Positions 34,584 to 44,486 are shown, counted from the stretch's first letter. The stretch: DNA of 64,000 nucleotides from Synechococcales cyanobacterium CNB (GCA_030263455.1 SZOZ01000001.1:1-64000), one strand, 5' to 3'. The notes: generated from the sequence alone by a model not told the origin. Numbers and translations are program-made.

Positions 34584-36878
34584 TTACACCGCGCCGATCA
34601 ACTCTCGCAGTCCGAACGGCGAGCCGAGCGTTCCCCAGCCGCCGTCGAGGTACAGGTCGTAGTGGACGAAAGACGCGACAACCGGCGTCGGCGAATCGAC
34701 GCGGATCGAGAAGGCGGATGGCCCACCCTCGGCCAGGATGGCGTCGAGCTGATCCACCCGCAAGCGAGCGGCCTTCGACGAGCCGATCTCCACGACACTC
34801 GAACTCGAACGCCCATCGGTGAACAGGAGCGTGATCTGCGCCGACGCCGCGGCTGCCGACGGGTTGAAGATGGTGAGTTCTTCGACGTAGGTCGTTCCCG
34901 CGGAGAGTGCGTTCACGAACGCGTCGCCAAAGACGAGCGTGCGTGAGGCCTCCCATGCCGCCGGAGCCATGTCGCCGTCGCCGTTGCGGAAGTGCGACCA
35001 GGTCACGGTGACGGCGCGGTCGGCCTGGAAAGCGACGGCGGCCTCGAAGCCCGCGGGCAGGCCGAGGTCGGCGGGGGAGAGCGTCATGCGCTGCTTCGCT
35101 TCGATGCGGATGACTCGTGAGTGCTCGGTCCGATCGCCGCCGGGGTAGGTCACCTTGAAGAGAACGGCAGCCTGGCCCGGGGAGGCATTGAGGATGGAGA
35201 TCGACGAATCCACGCCCTCCGCGGCGGAAAGGAGCGGGATGACGCCGTGAGTTGCTCCTCCGTCCGGCACGCCGAGCAGACCGTCGCCGCGTGCGAGAGC
35301 GATGTCGTAGGAGGTGAGCGCGGCGACGATGGGCAGGTCGGACATGACGACGACACCGAAGACACCGTCGCGCGGGACCGCACCGTCGTCGTTGAAGTTC
35401 ACGCCGCCGCGGCGCAGGCCGTCTATGGTGCGCACGAACGTGGCAGGGATGCCCTCCTCATAGAGCAGGGTGATCTCCACGCGAGCCGGACCGGGGTTGG
35501 GGTTGTAGAAGACGAGCAGGTCGCGTGCCGTCGCGGGGTCGCGGCGAGCCTCCGCGAAGGACCACTCGCGTGAGAGCACGTCGGTGAAGTTCTCGCCGGT
35601 GGTGACGCCGAAGTCGTAGTGGCTGAGCGTCGCGCCGATGCGGCCGTCGGAGACGATTTCGAGGGCGTAGGGGACGCCCTCGCGCGTGAGCGAACCGCCG
35701 GGGTTGAGTCGAGAGTTGATGGTGATGCCGCCGCGTGAGCGAGGACCGAGCGTGCCTTGAGCAAGCACCTGGTCGCGTTCGCCGATCTCGTAGCGGGCGT
35801 AGATCGTGTAGTTCACCGGGAAGGAGTTGGGGTTCACGAGCGGAACGTGCTCGTCGATGGTCGGCGAACTGTACCCCTCGGGGTACCAGAGATAGTGCAG
35901 GCTCGGCTCGGCGTCGATCTTGAGCGTGTAGTCGCCGGCGCGGTTGCCGGGGCCTTCAACGAGCACGAAGTACTGCTCGTCGCGACCCGCGACGAACTCG
36001 ACCGCCGAGGACGCGCCGGGCAGGTCCCGGCGTTCGGACGCGATCGGAAGCCCCTGCGCGGTAAACACTCGGAGCGACAGTCTCAGCCCGGCATCGGACG
36101 AAGCGACCTGCACCCGGAGCGGCCCGGTCGCCGGAGACGTGATGGCGAACAGGTCGGTGTCGTCGTGCGTCTGGAGCGTCCCGGTGATCATCGCGTTGCC
36201 CGTGCGGTCGTCGAGGGCGATGGCATGGGCGTGGTTCCACTCGCCGTCGCCCGCGAAGTCGTCCGCGGGTGGCGGCGGCGGCGACTCACCGTCGTTCTGG
36301 CCGCCGTCCTGGTCGTCACCCTGGTCTTCGCCCCCGCCCGCGCCCCGTCCGCCCGCCTTGTCCATGCTGATGAAGAGCAGGTAGGAGCCGGTCGTGACGG
36401 TCTCCCACTGGTCGCTCGGCGTTCCCGCGCCGACAACGATGAAGTAGCGTTCGCCGGCTTGGAGGTCGAAGTCCGGGGCGACGTAGGCAACGCCGCGGAT
36501 GCCGTCGGTCACGGGCAGGAGGAGTGAGCCTGCCGAATCCCGGAACTCGATTCGCGGGGCGAGTTGGCCGACGATCGACTGGGCCACGGCAGCCACGCTG
36601 ATGTCCATGCGGAACGGCGGCACGAAGGTGAACAGGTCGGTGTCGCCGGCGTGATCGACAGTGCCGGGCGCGGACGCCGTGAGGGTGTACCCGTTCCAAT
36701 GCGTGTTGAGGGTGAGTTCGGTCGCGTTGTCGAAGTCTGGGAAGTCGGCGTGGTCGCTGAGCAGGACACGCCCTTCGAGCGCTTCAACACCGATTCGGTC
36801 AGGTTGTGCGAGTCGGTCTCGTCGAACGGTGCGCGCAGCGACAGCCTTTGTGCGTCGGGTGTTCCGGACTGTGATCAC
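34584..36878 (-). CDS. large secreted protein with LEPR-XLL-type N-terminal motif
   Basis: 764 aa, GTG start at 36878 with GGAGG seven bases upstream. Residues 29-41 (IGVEALEGRVLLS) match the planctomycete LEPR-XLL motif seen at the N-terminus of large surface proteins. A stretch of acidic residues with D, G and P (about residues 190-225) links two beta-rich parts; the pre-peptidase-like domains LFTFVPPFRMDISVAAVAQS and DLFAITSPATGPLRVQVASS look like C-terminal bacterial pre-peptidase (PPC-like) folds. The C-terminal half repeats blocks of the form S-H-Y-D-x-x ... V-V-A-x-F-V-H-Y-D-L (about 400-760). No catalytic motif was seen. A strong terminator follows. Confidence 0.75.
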   Translation of the reverse strand: MITVRNTRRTKAVAARTVRRDRLAQPDRIGVEALEGRVLLSDHADFPDFDNATELTLNTHWNGYTLTASAPGTVDHAGDTDLFTFVPPFRMDISVAAVAQSIVGQLAPRIEFRDSAGSLLLPVTDGIRGVAYVAPDFDLQAGERYFIVVGAGTPSDQWETVTTGSYLLFISMDKAGGRGAGGGEDQGDDQDGGQNDGESPPPPPADDFAGDGEWNHAHAIALDDRTGNAMITGTLQTHDDTDLFAITSPATGPLRVQVASSDAGLRLSLRVFTAQGLPIASERRDLPGASSAVEFVAGRDEQYFVLVEGPGNRAGDYTLKIDAEPSLHYLWYPEGYSSPTIDEHVPLVNPNSFPVNYTIYARYEIGERDQVLAQGTLGPRSRGGITINSRLNPGGSLTREGVPYALEIVSDGRIGATLSHYDFGVTTGENFTDVLSREWSFAEARRDPATARDLLVFYNPNPGPARVEITLLYEEGIPATFVRTIDGLRRGGVNFNDDGAVPRDGVFGVVVMSDLPIVAALTSYDIALARGDGLLGVPDGGATHGVIPLLSAAEGVDSSISILNASPGQAAVLFKVTYPGGDRTEHSRVIRIEAKQRMTLSPADLGLPAGFEAAVAFQADRAVTVTWSHFRNGDGDMAPAAWEASRTLVFGDAFVNALSAGTTYVEELTIFNPSAAAASAQITLLFTDGRSSSSVVEIGSSKAARLRVDQLDAILAEGGPSAFSIRVDSPTPVVASFVHYDLYLDGGWGTLGSPFGLRELIGAV

Positions 36879-37068
36879 GGTTGCCTCCGTTCTCCACAGG
36901 TTCGGCCCACGCAGGATTGATCGGGGAGGTCGCGCTTCCCACACCTGCCGAGCCGCTGAAACGAGCGAGAACGGATGAGAACATGAATACAGTCGCTGCT
37001 CGGCAGGGGCTTATTCACCCGGCGTGGAACCAAGGTTGCACCCGAGGTTGCGGGAGGAAAAGAAATAT

Positions 37069-37102
37069 TGCCCCAAAGAAACGGCCCGCTGAATCGCGGG
37101 CC
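37069..37102 (-). terminator. rho-independent terminator of the RRM gene
   Basis: Stem GGCCCGC (37083-37089) with GCGGGCC (37096-37102) and a TGAATC loop; minus-strand sequence after the stem is GTTTCTTTGG. It lies 30 bp beyond the RRM stop. Confidence 0.65.
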
Positions 37103-37131
37103 GGTGAGAGCGTGCCGGAGGATGTCCGGTT

Positions 37132-37488
37132 CTACCACCCGCCGCGTCCGCCGCCGCCGCGCCCGCCACGGCCCCCGCCGTATCCTCCGCCTCCACCACC
37201 ACCGTACCCGCCCCCGCCTCCGTAGCCGCCGCCTCCGCCCTGTCGCGGGGCGCGCTCCTTGGCCTCGTTGACGACGAGTGGTCGTCCGCCCATGGGCTTG
37301 TCGTGCAGGGCCTCGATGGCCGCACGGGCGTCCGAGTCGCCCATCTCGACGAAGCCGAACCCGCGCGAGCGGCCTGTCTCGCGGTCGGTGATGACACGGG
37401 CATCCTGCACCGCGCCGAAGGGAGCGAAGAGTTCCGACAACTCGGCGTCAGTGACGCTGAACGGCAGATTCCCGACGTAGATCCGCAT
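37132..37488 (-). CDS. glycine-rich RRM RNA-binding protein
   Basis: 118 aa. Residues 1-78 are an RNA recognition motif with both signatures: RNP2 [10 protein letters not shown] and RNP1 [10 protein letters not shown]. The remaining 40 residues are almost only Gly, Tyr and Arg (GGGGYGGG-type repeats with RGG). Such small Rbp-type proteins are cold-induced in cyanobacteria and other bacteria and act as RNA chaperones; cold regulation here is inference. Start is ATG 37488 without a strong Shine-Dalgarno sequence. The Gly-rich tail is encoded by a compositionally biased tract (about 37135-37245). Confidence 0.93.
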   Translation of the reverse strand: MRIYVGNLPFSVTDAELSELFAPFGAVQDARVITDRETGRSRGFGFVEMGDSDARAAIEALHDKPMGGRPLVVNEAKERAPRQGGGGGYGGGGGYGGGGGGGYGGGRGGRGGGGRGGW

Positions 37489-37731
37489 GTCCGAAACAGT
37501 CCATCCCGAGAGACTTCCCAACCACCGACGCTATCCACTCTCGGCCTGGACCGGCTTCGGCTGCCCCGGCCCGGCCTTCCGCAAGGCCGCCGCCCGGACC
37601 CGCGCCATCATACCACACGCCCCCTCCCCCGCTGCAACCCCCCGGTGGACACAATCCGGCGACGGGCCTCGGCACCGGCGCTGCTTTCCGGTACCATCCG
37701 GTCAGCCGCTCGGCACGAGCGGAACCTGCGA

Positions 37732-38454
37732 ATGAGACGAACCGCGTTCACCTTGATCGAGTTGCTGGTGGTGGTGGCGATCATCGCCCTGCTCATCGGG
37801 CTGTTGCTCCCCGCGATGGGCAAGGCAAGGGAAACGGCACGGCAGGCGGTCTGCACGACCAACCTTCGGCAACTCATCGGCGCGTTCCACGCCTATGCGG
37901 GCGACGCTCAGGACCGACTGCCGATGCCCAACTGGGGGATGAACAGCAGGGGCTGGCTCTACACGGCGGCGCGCATCTACACCTATCACGCGTCGTATAT
38001 GTACGGGCCATCCACGGGCGTGATTTGGCCGTACCTCGGCGGGCCGGAACCTGAAGACAAGCATTTCCTGATCAGGAACGAGGTCGCGTCTGTGTACCGA
38101 TGCCCGACGCACAAGGAGCCGTACCCGGGCGCGACGGAGAAGATCACGAGTTACCTGGTGAACGGGGCGGTGTTGGACTGGGGGCTGGCCTCCGCGCCCT
38201 ACCGGATTGACCAGTTCCGTCCCGACTCGGTGATCGTCTGGGAGAGCCAGGAAAACGGCTCGACGGGCGCGCCGTGGAACGACGGGTCGAGTTTTCCGAC
38301 CGAGGGTCTGACGCTGCGGCACGGGCGGGGTGCGACCGTCGCCGTCGTGGACGGATCATGCGTGTGGTTCCGTCGGTCGGACTGGGACGACGAACTGAAC
38401 GTCACCCCGGGACGGCTCTGGTGCGCGCCGGGGGCACGGAACGGGAAGTGGTGA
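37732..38454 (+). CDS. prepilin-like protein with H-X9-DG motif
   Basis: 240 aa. The class III-type prepilin leader is [20 protein letters not shown] (the residue before F is Ala rather than Gly), after MRRT. About 205 residues form the exported domain, with CP-x-H and paired Cys residues that may form disulfides. Residues near 206-217 contain [12 protein letters not shown], the H-X9-DG motif that marks the large planctomycete family of DUF1559-like prepilin proteins. The location is likely the cell surface. It stands apart from the pilus locus at 54-64 kb. Confidence 0.88.
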   Translation: MRRTAFTLIELLVVVAIIALLIGLLLPAMGKARETARQAVCTTNLRQLIGAFHAYAGDAQDRLPMPNWGMNSRGWLYTAARIYTYHASYMYGPSTGVIWPYLGGPEPEDKHFLIRNEVASVYRCPTHKEPYPGATEKITSYLVNGAVLDWGLASAPYRIDQFRPDSVIVWESQENGSTGAPWNDGSSFPTEGLTLRHGRGATVAVVDGSCVWFRRSDWDDELNVTPGRLWCAPGARNGKW

Positions 38455-38472
38455 AGCCCTCGATGGTCGGTG

Positions 38473-38787
38473 TTACGGGTGCGTCGGCGAGTGCTTGTCG
38501 ACGCGCCGCGCGACCGCCCTTTCCAGCCGGTCCGCCGTACCGTTGATGGCGTCGTAGAGATCGAACGCAGTGTGCTCGACGGCGATGGGCTGCATCCCCG
38601 CGAGCCGCGCCTCCATCATGCACCGCATGTCGCGCCCGGCCTTGGGGCCGTTCAGGTCGTTGACGTGGACCTCGACGCGTGTCACGCGGTCGGCGAAGCG
38701 GTGGAGCGCCTTCTCGATCTTGTCGCGTGTGTGCTTCTCAACGGCGTCGGAGTGATGGATGTTGCCCCAGTTCAGCAGCAACTGCAT
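38473..38787 (-). CDS. hpf: ribosome hibernation promoting factor (short form)
   Basis: 104 aa. The N-terminal S30EA domain: LLLNWGNIHHSDAVEKHTRD, KIEKALHRFADRVTRVEVHV, and RCMMEARLAGMQPIAVEHTA with FDLYDAINGTADRLERAVARR. Only the short form is present; the C-terminal dimerisation domain of long HPF is missing. ATG 38787 has GGGAG just upstream. It is convergent with the prepilin-like gene (18 bp apart). Confidence 0.92.
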   Translation of the reverse strand: MQLLLNWGNIHHSDAVEKHTRDKIEKALHRFADRVTRVEVHVNDLNGPKAGRDMRCMMEARLAGMQPIAVEHTAFDLYDAINGTADRLERAVARRVDKHSPTHP

Positions 38788-39067
38788 CGCGCTTCTCCCT
38801 GCCCCGGCGGCGTCCATGGTCCGCGCGGCGCACGCCGCCGCTCGGCCCGCCCTTCACTGTACGCCACGCCCATTCGGGGGTTCGTGGGGCTGAGCGCTTT
38901 TCGGACCTCCCGCACGCGGCACAATCGCCACAACCGGTGGGGTCTTGTCCCGGGAGAGGCGAGGCGGGGTGCCGCAACGGTCAGCGTTTCCGATATCTCC
39001 GGTAGGTCCGTGTGCATGTGCACGGCCGGGCCGTGGCCGATGGCGCATTCGTAGGGAGGATGAGTCC

Positions 39068-40318
39068 ATGAACGCTCGAACCGCCATGCCGATGCTCATT
39101 CTCGCTGTCGCCGGCCTGCCCGCCGCGGCGAGCGCTCAGGCGGCGTACCAGATCCTCCCCGGCATCATCCGCGACTTCCGGAACGACCACCCGGACTTCG
39201 GGCACCCGTCCGGCGTGTACGGCGACCGGGCGGTGGCGGTGGTGAACGAGCGCATCACGGGGCGCGAGATTCCGTCGTTCTCCGACATCGGGCGCACGCT
39301 GCTGACCGAGGCACGCGACGCCTCGGGGCGACCGATCCCGGCCCACCTCGCGTCCGAGGCGGGGCAGTGGACGACGCCCGAGAGCGTGGCACGCCCGGCG
39401 TTCAACCGCGAACGGTTCGAGGTCTCGCTGCTCGACGTTTCGTACAACTCGAACGGCACGAGTTCGTGGACGTACCGGGTGCGCGAGGTCGCCGGCAAGG
39501 ACCTGAGCCACTGGCTCCTGCGCGTGCCGACGACGGTGCAGGTCATGCCCGGCACGACCGCGGGCTACCACTTCGGCGTGGACGGTTCCACGGGCAACTT
39601 CGGGGTCAAGTGGGACATGCCGAACGATGCTTGGACGGAAGGCGTCTTCACGATCGTGCTCGACAAGCACTACGAAGGTGCGGTCACGCACGACGCCGCG
39701 GTGTGCAAGGCCGGAAACAGATGGGGTGGTGACGCCATCTTCGCGCCGACGGCGAACCTGCGCCCGAGCGACGGCTGCTGGGACGGACCGGACGTCTTCG
39801 CCAACCTTGGGGACCACGACCGCGGCTCGATCACCTCGTACGATTCCTACGTCCAGTGGTACACGAACGTGCCGGGCGTGAACGCCGCGACACCGTGGGG
39901 GATGCGCTTCGAGCACGTGGGCGATGGTGTCTACGAGTTCAACGCGGCCGACTTCCACCCGATCGACGGCGAGTTGTACGGCAACCAGGGCGACCCGCAC
40001 AACCGCTACTTCACGTTTGCCGGCGAAATCGCGTTCACCTACAACGAGTGCAAAGGGCAGTTTATCGCGGTGCGCACGGACGGCGACGTGTGGGTGTACA
40101 TCAATGATCGGCTCACGATCGACCTGGCCGGGCTTGAGCCGGGCAAGGCGCAGATGCTCGAGATCGACCGCCTCGAACTGAATGACGGCGACGAGTGCGT
40201 GTTCCGCGTCTTCTACGCGCAGCGCACGGAGGAGGGCGCGGAACTCGTCATCCGCACCAACATCGAGTTCCGCGCGGCAGGCCGGCTCGGGTCGGCATCC
40301 TCGGCCCTGCACGACTGA
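39068..40318 (+). CDS. secreted fibro-slime domain protein
   Basis: 416 aa. Signal peptide PMLILAVAGLPAAASAQA. The domain resembles fibro-slime/PA14-like modules: GDVWVYINDRLTIDLAGLEP, ECVFRVFYAQRTEEGAELVI, and YNECKGQFIAVRTDGDVWVY. GGAGG stands eight bases before the ATG. Fibro-slime domains are found in slime mould and bacterial adhesion proteins. Function: extracellular, probably carbohydrate or matrix contact; no catalytic residues are evident. No sorting tail is visible at the C-terminus. Confidence 0.83.
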   Translation: MNARTAMPMLILAVAGLPAAASAQAAYQILPGIIRDFRNDHPDFGHPSGVYGDRAVAVVNERITGREIPSFSDIGRTLLTEARDASGRPIPAHLASEAGQWTTPESVARPAFNRERFEVSLLDVSYNSNGTSSWTYRVREVAGKDLSHWLLRVPTTVQVMPGTTAGYHFGVDGSTGNFGVKWDMPNDAWTEGVFTIVLDKHYEGAVTHDAAVCKAGNRWGGDAIFAPTANLRPSDGCWDGPDVFANLGDHDRGSITSYDSYVQWYTNVPGVNAATPWGMRFEHVGDGVYEFNAADFHPIDGELYGNQGDPHNRYFTFAGEIAFTYNECKGQFIAVRTDGDVWVYINDRLTIDLAGLEPGKAQMLEIDRLELNDGDECVFRVFYAQRTEEGAELVIRTNIEFRAAGRLGSASSALHD

Positions 40319-40323
40319 CCCGT

Positions 40324-40890
40324 TCAGGGAGTCGGAAGGCCCGGCCAGAGCAGCGCGAACACCAGCCCCGTGATCAGCCCGTACACGACGCCGTCGGCGA
40401 GGCAGGCGATCATGGCGTTGCGTCCGTGCTGGAACCAGATGCCGTTGGGCAGGTGGCCGAAAGCGTGCCCCAGAACGCCGGCGGTCGCCGCGATCTGAAA
40501 GACTTCGCCGAACGCCGCGCCGCGTGCGAGCGACGCCGCCGCGATGTAGCCCACGAAGAAACTGATCACCAGATGCACGAGGAAGGTGAGGAGCAGGTTC
40601 CGTCCCATGCCCGCCTTACGCCACACGTTCAGCTCGCCGCCCGGTCCTTCCGCCCACTTCTTCTGGAACTCGGGATCCTTGCCCTCCTTGTGGCTCCTGC
40701 AATGCGGGAATCCGTAGCGCCCCGGCGGAATGTTCATCTGCTTGATGGCGGCGATGAAGGCGCCTTCGTCCGGCAGTCCCTTCATGTCGCCGGAGTGGTG
40801 CGGGAGAACGGTCCACGCGATCGCCGACGCGATCCACACGGCCGCCGCCGACAGCAGGATCGGCAGCCACAGACTCAACAAGATGTCCAT
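40324..40890 (-). CDS. uncharacterised membrane protein
   Basis: 188 aa. Predicted helices: about residues 3-28 (LWLPILLSAAAVWIASAIAW), 98-120 (LLLTFLVHLVISFFVGYIAA), 125-150, and 160-182 (ADGVVYGLITGLVFALLWPG). The central segment KQMNIPPGRYGFPHCRSHKE contains a Cys and His but is not a known motif. No family was recognised with confidence. It is convergent with the fibro-slime gene (five bases apart) and lies 83 bp from the TPR lipoprotein. Confidence 0.7.
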   Translation of the reverse strand: MDILLSLWLPILLSAAAVWIASAIAWTVLPHHSGDMKGLPDEGAFIAAIKQMNIPPGRYGFPHCRSHKEGKDPEFQKKWAEGPGGELNVWRKAGMGRNLLLTFLVHLVISFFVGYIAAASLARGAAFGEVFQIAATAGVLGHAFGHLPNGIWFQHGRNAMIACLADGVVYGLITGLVFALLWPGLPTP

Positions 40891-40973
40891 CCGGTGTTCC
40901 TTTCACCGGGCAATCCACGGATGCCCCGGAGGACACAGCCTGCCATCATCCCCGAGCGGCGTCAAGCGGAGCG

Positions 40974-42619
40974 TCAACCCCCCTCGTGGCAATAGCACGA
41001 TGCAGTCGGTCGCACGTCGGCTCTGGCCCATGCCGCTTCGAGTGCGGGCCGGAGGGCGTCGGCTTCGGCGGTCCTTCCCTGCGCCTCCAGCGCCTGTCGC
41101 AGCCCGATGAGCGCCCAGCCGTTGTTGGCGTGCTTCTTCAGGTCTTCTCTGTAGACCTCTTCCGCCTCGGAGGCCCGGCCGTCGGAGAGCAGGAGGGCGC
41201 CGAGTGCGTGTCGCACCGGCTGCATCCACCCCGGGGGTTCGTCGTAGACGAGCACATCCTCCATGGCCACTGCCTCGCGGAGAAGGGCGAAGGCGTGCTC
41301 GCGATCGCCGCTCTTGAAGGCGATCTCGCCGGCGGCCATGTTGCGGGCGATGCCGATCACACTCGACGCCGGGTTGTTGTGCATGAACCACCCGTCTCCG
41401 ATCCCGGCAGCGACGGACTCGAAACGCGGCGCAGGTTCGCCAGCGCGACGGCCCTGGCGTAGTGCCACTCGGCGCGGCTCAGCAGACGCCACTCCGGGGG
41501 CTCAGCCTCGCCGAGGATGTCCTCCCACTTCCCGAACCGCACCATGACGTGTAGGGTCGTGGGCATGAATCCGTCCGCGATGCCGACATTGTTGCGCAGG
41601 AACTCCTCGGGAATCTCTCGCTCGATCTTGCGCGCCGCGGCGAGGGCGGCCTCGTACCTGCCCTCCATCATCGACGCGTAGGCCAGGAAGTGGACGTTGT
41701 GCAGGAAATACAGGCTGTAGAAGTCCGGTGGCGGGGCCACAGCGAAGTACGACTCGTCCGCGGCGATCGCTCGTTCGTTCGAGACGGCGGCGTCGGAGTA
41801 CCGCCCCGTGCGGATGAAGATGTGCGACGGCATGTGGACCAGGTGCCCCGAACCCGGGACCAGCGTGCCGAGTCGCTCGGCAGCGAGCGTCGCCTTCTCC
41901 GGCCACGGCGAGGCCTCGACGGCGTGGATGTAGAAGTGGTTGGCGCCGGGGTGGTTCGGCGCGATCGCCATCACGTGCTCCAGCACCGCGACAATCTCGG
42001 GCGTCCGGTGCTTGGGCCGGCCGTCGTGCGTCCACATGTCCCAGGGTTGGAGGTTCATCAACGATTCGGCGTAGAGCGCGCCGACGTCAGAGTCGTTCGG
42101 GAACGCGCGGTAGGCGTCTCCCATCGCCGCCGCGTAGGCCTCGTCGAGCGGTCGGCGATCCTCGGGCGCGGGCCAGGCATAGCGCCGCTCGACGGCGCGG
42201 ATCAGGGCACGCTCGGCTGGGCTTGCGTTGTTGATGCGCCGGGCTGCCTGACGCGAGGCGAGGTAGGCGAGGCGCGACTGCTCCTCGCCCATCTGAGGGT
42301 TGTTGATGTGCAGGCCGCGGGCGTAGGCCTCGCCCCACCACGCCATGGCGCAGTTCGGGTCCGCCCGCTGTGCCTTCTGGAACGAGCGGATGGCCTCATC
42401 GTGGTTGAACCCGTAGAGCCACGCGAGGCCCTGGTTGAAGTGTTCCTGCGCGAGCGGCGAGGACGTGGTGATCGCGCGAGTGTGCCCTCCCATGTTCTCG
42501 AAGAGCGAGGCGGTGCCGGCACCGTACGTGTCGCGCTGCCGGCTCGCGCACCCGGCGACGAGCAGCGACGCAGCCAGAACCCCGACCAACCCGACCCGGA
42601 AAACAGTCAGCCGTTGCAT
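40974..42619 (-). pseudogene. TPR-type lipoprotein, interrupted by a deletion with frameshift
   Basis: Reads through in one frame from 42619 (MQRLTVFRVG) to about 41430. The lipobox is LLVAGC (Cys24). Helical TPR segments follow, including HFNQGLAWLYGFNHDEAIRS and AMAWWGEAYARGLHINNP. After WHYARAVALANLRR the frame becomes implausible, while another frame continues as RFESVAAGIGDGWFMHNNPA and ends FALLREAVAMEDVLVYDEPP, EAEEVYREDLKKHANNGWAL. About ten residues of a repeat appear deleted near 41421-41432 with a frame change. The two halves together have the usual length of this TPR family. Confidence 0.78.
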
Positions 42620-42733
42620 GGGATCGCTCCTTGTGCCACCTTGACTTCGGACAGTCTACCACGGCGGCGGTCGCCGCCGATCCCCACGGGAAACAAGCCC
42701 CATCCAGGGTCTGGTCCCGCGGTGTGCTGAGGC

Positions 42734-43291
42734 TCACTCGATCTCGATCCGTGAGTTGAGACGGATGGAGTTGGCCATGTTGAAGTAGTTGGGGGATGTC
42801 GCCATGACGGCCCGGTGGACCCTCTCGAACTGCTCGGGCGTGCCACTTCCCTTGACGCGGATCGTGTAGCGGAGTTCGTCGTAGCCGGGCTTGACGGCCG
42901 CGTCGATGCCGAGGAAGCCGCGCAGGTCGAGTTCGCCCTCGGACTCGACCTCGAGGCTGTCGAGTTCGATGCCGTTCAGGGCGCAGCCGGCGACGAAAGT
43001 GGCCATGATGCAGGCGTTCATCGCGGCGAGGAGGCACTCCTGGGGGTTCGGGGCGGTGTTCGTGCCGCAGAGTTCGGGCGGTTCGTCGATGCGGACGGTG
43101 AAGTCCTTGCGGAGCCGGCGGCCCCCGAGTTCCCACCCGTTGACCTCGGTCTCGCTGACGGCCCCGCCGAGCCAGCGCGTGGTGACGCCGAAGAAGGCGA
43201 CGCCGTTGCGGTGGTCGCGGGAGATGTCCGCGACGAGCCGCTTGAGGCGGTCGGTGTCGATGCCGTTGACGATGGCCTGCGTGGACTGCAT
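42734..43291 (-). CDS. OsmC family protein (thiol-dependent peroxidase-like)
   Basis: 185 aa. OsmC/Ohr fold with RIDEPPELCGTNTAPNPQEC and the segment ECLLAAMNACIMATFVAGCA. The Cys in PQECLL matches the first redox Cys; the position of the second (NACIMAT) is also Cys, so an Ohr-like CxxC-distant pair is possible. ATG 43291 was chosen over upstream in-frame starts because GGAG is eight bases upstream. It is divergent from tetR across a 147-bp gap with an operator palindrome. Confidence 0.88.
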   Translation of the reverse strand: MQSTQAIVNGIDTDRLKRLVADISRDHRNGVAFFGVTTRWLGGAVSETEVNGWELGGRRLRKDFTVRIDEPPELCGTNTAPNPQECLLAAMNACIMATFVAGCALNGIELDSLEVESEGELDLRGFLGIDAAVKPGYDELRYTIRVKGSGTPEQFERVHRAVMATSPNYFNMANSIRLNSRIEIE

Positions 43292-43403
43292 GAGCGTGCT
43301 CCTTGTGGTCCGTGTGTTCGCGCCCTTGGGATCGTCCGTCGGGCACGCGATACCATTCGGCATCCCGGGGTCGAAGGCGACTTGACTCACCGCCCACAAT
43401 GCC

Positions 43404-43418
43404 TTGACCCGTGGTCAA
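43404..43418. promoter_or_regulatory. palindromic operator in the osmC/tetR divergent spacer
   Basis: TTGACC-CGT-GGTCAA, a perfect 6-3-6 inverted repeat, 20 bp upstream of the tetR GTG. TetR-family regulators bind such short palindromes in the spacer of divergent pairs and are often autoregulated; TTGACC could also overlap a -35 element. Confidence 0.65.
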
Positions 43419-43438
43419 CCCCGCCGGAGGAGCGTGCA

Positions 43439-44014
43439 GTGGCGACATCGACGCGAGAACGGCTGATCGTGACCGCAGGCGACCTGTTCTATCGGGACGG
43501 TTTCCATGCCGTCGGGCTGGACCAGATCATCAACGCCGTGGGCGTGACGAAGACCACGTTCTACAACCACTTCGAGAGCAAGGACGCGCTGGTGCTGGAG
43601 GTGCTCCGCTGGCACGACAGGTTCTGGCGCGACGAGTTCCGCGCGCTGCTGCGCAAGCACGGCGGCGATTCGCCCCGAGGTCAGCTGCTCTGCGCGTTCG
43701 ACGCCATCGAGGCCATGCTCAACAGCGAGGAGTTCAACGGCTGCTTCTTCATCAACGTGGCGGTCCAGTTCCCCATGCACCACGATCCCGCCCACCAGGC
43801 CGCCGCCGAGCACAAGGCGGCCATGGAGGAGATCATCCGCGAGATCGCGGGCTACGCGGGCGCAACCGACCCGGCGGCGTTCGCGCAGGAGTTCTGCATG
43901 GTGCTGGAGGGCGCGTACGTGACGCGCCAGGTCACGGGCTGCTCGCAGACGGCGGAGATCGGCCGAAGGCTCGCACGGATGCTCGTCGAGCGACACATCC
44001 CGGACAAGGGCTGA
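43439..44014 (+). CDS. TetR-family transcriptional regulator
   Basis: 191 aa. The N-terminal helix-turn-helix is GDLFYRDGFHAVGLDQIINA followed by VGVTKTTFYNHFESKDALVL, typical of TetR. The C-terminal ligand domain has FNGCFFINVAVQFP and three Cys residues that could serve as a redox sensor; that is inference. GTG 43439 has GGAGGAGC six bases upstream. It most likely represses the divergent osmC gene. It ends seven bases before the convergent hypothetical gene. Confidence 0.92.
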   Translation: MATSTRERLIVTAGDLFYRDGFHAVGLDQIINAVGVTKTTFYNHFESKDALVLEVLRWHDRFWRDEFRALLRKHGGDSPRGQLLCAFDAIEAMLNSEEFNGCFFINVAVQFPMHHDPAHQAAAEHKAAMEEIIREIAGYAGATDPAAFAQEFCMVLEGAYVTRQVTGCSQTAEIGRRLARMLVERHIPDKG

Positions 44015-44021
44015 GCCGGGG

Positions 44022-44486
44022 CTACTCGACGGGTGCGTAGAACCCGCCGCCGGTGTCGCGGAGTTTGCCCGAGCGGGCGAGCGCCTTCCAGACCTCGGGC
44101 GGGAACTCCTCGGGCGGGATGATGGCGTCGATGGCGGACTTGCGTCCTCCGGTCGTGTAGCGATTCCCCAGCCGTGATTCGTCAGCGAGGCGTGCAAGTT
44201 TGAGCCGCTTGGTGTACGCACGCATGGCAGACTTCAGTGTCTCTTCGGGGATGTTCGGACCGTCCGGTAAAGCGGTCGCCGAGACATCGGCAGTCGGGCT
44301 TTCGAGTCGCGCCACGATGGCATCAAGGCCGTCCGCGTCATGTTCTGCGCAGACGCGACTCGCCTCGGCCTGATCGACCGGAAGCCGCGCGAGAAGCCGC
44401 TGGGCGAGCGGCCACGCCTGCGCCGCCGAGGCCGGCCCCAAGCGGACCTCGCCGACGAGTTGCCGGAGTTTCTGGACAGCGTTCAT
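44022..44486 (-). CDS. uncharacterised conserved-looking protein
   Basis: 154 aa, with no family recognised. Residues 1-60 are helical and Ala/Leu-rich (AQRLLARLPVDQAEASRVCA). The C-terminal half has ETLKSAMRAYTKRLKLARLA and RYTTGGRKSAIDAIIPPEEF followed by PPEVWKALARSGKLRDTG, a short winged-helix-like pattern. No signal peptide or membrane helix. It is convergent with tetR. Confidence 0.65.
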   Translation of the reverse strand: MNAVQKLRQLVGEVRLGPASAAQAWPLAQRLLARLPVDQAEASRVCAEHDADGLDAIVARLESPTADVSATALPDGPNIPEETLKSAMRAYTKRLKLARLADESRLGNRYTTGGRKSAIDAIIPPEEFPPEVWKALARSGKLRDTGGGFYAPVE

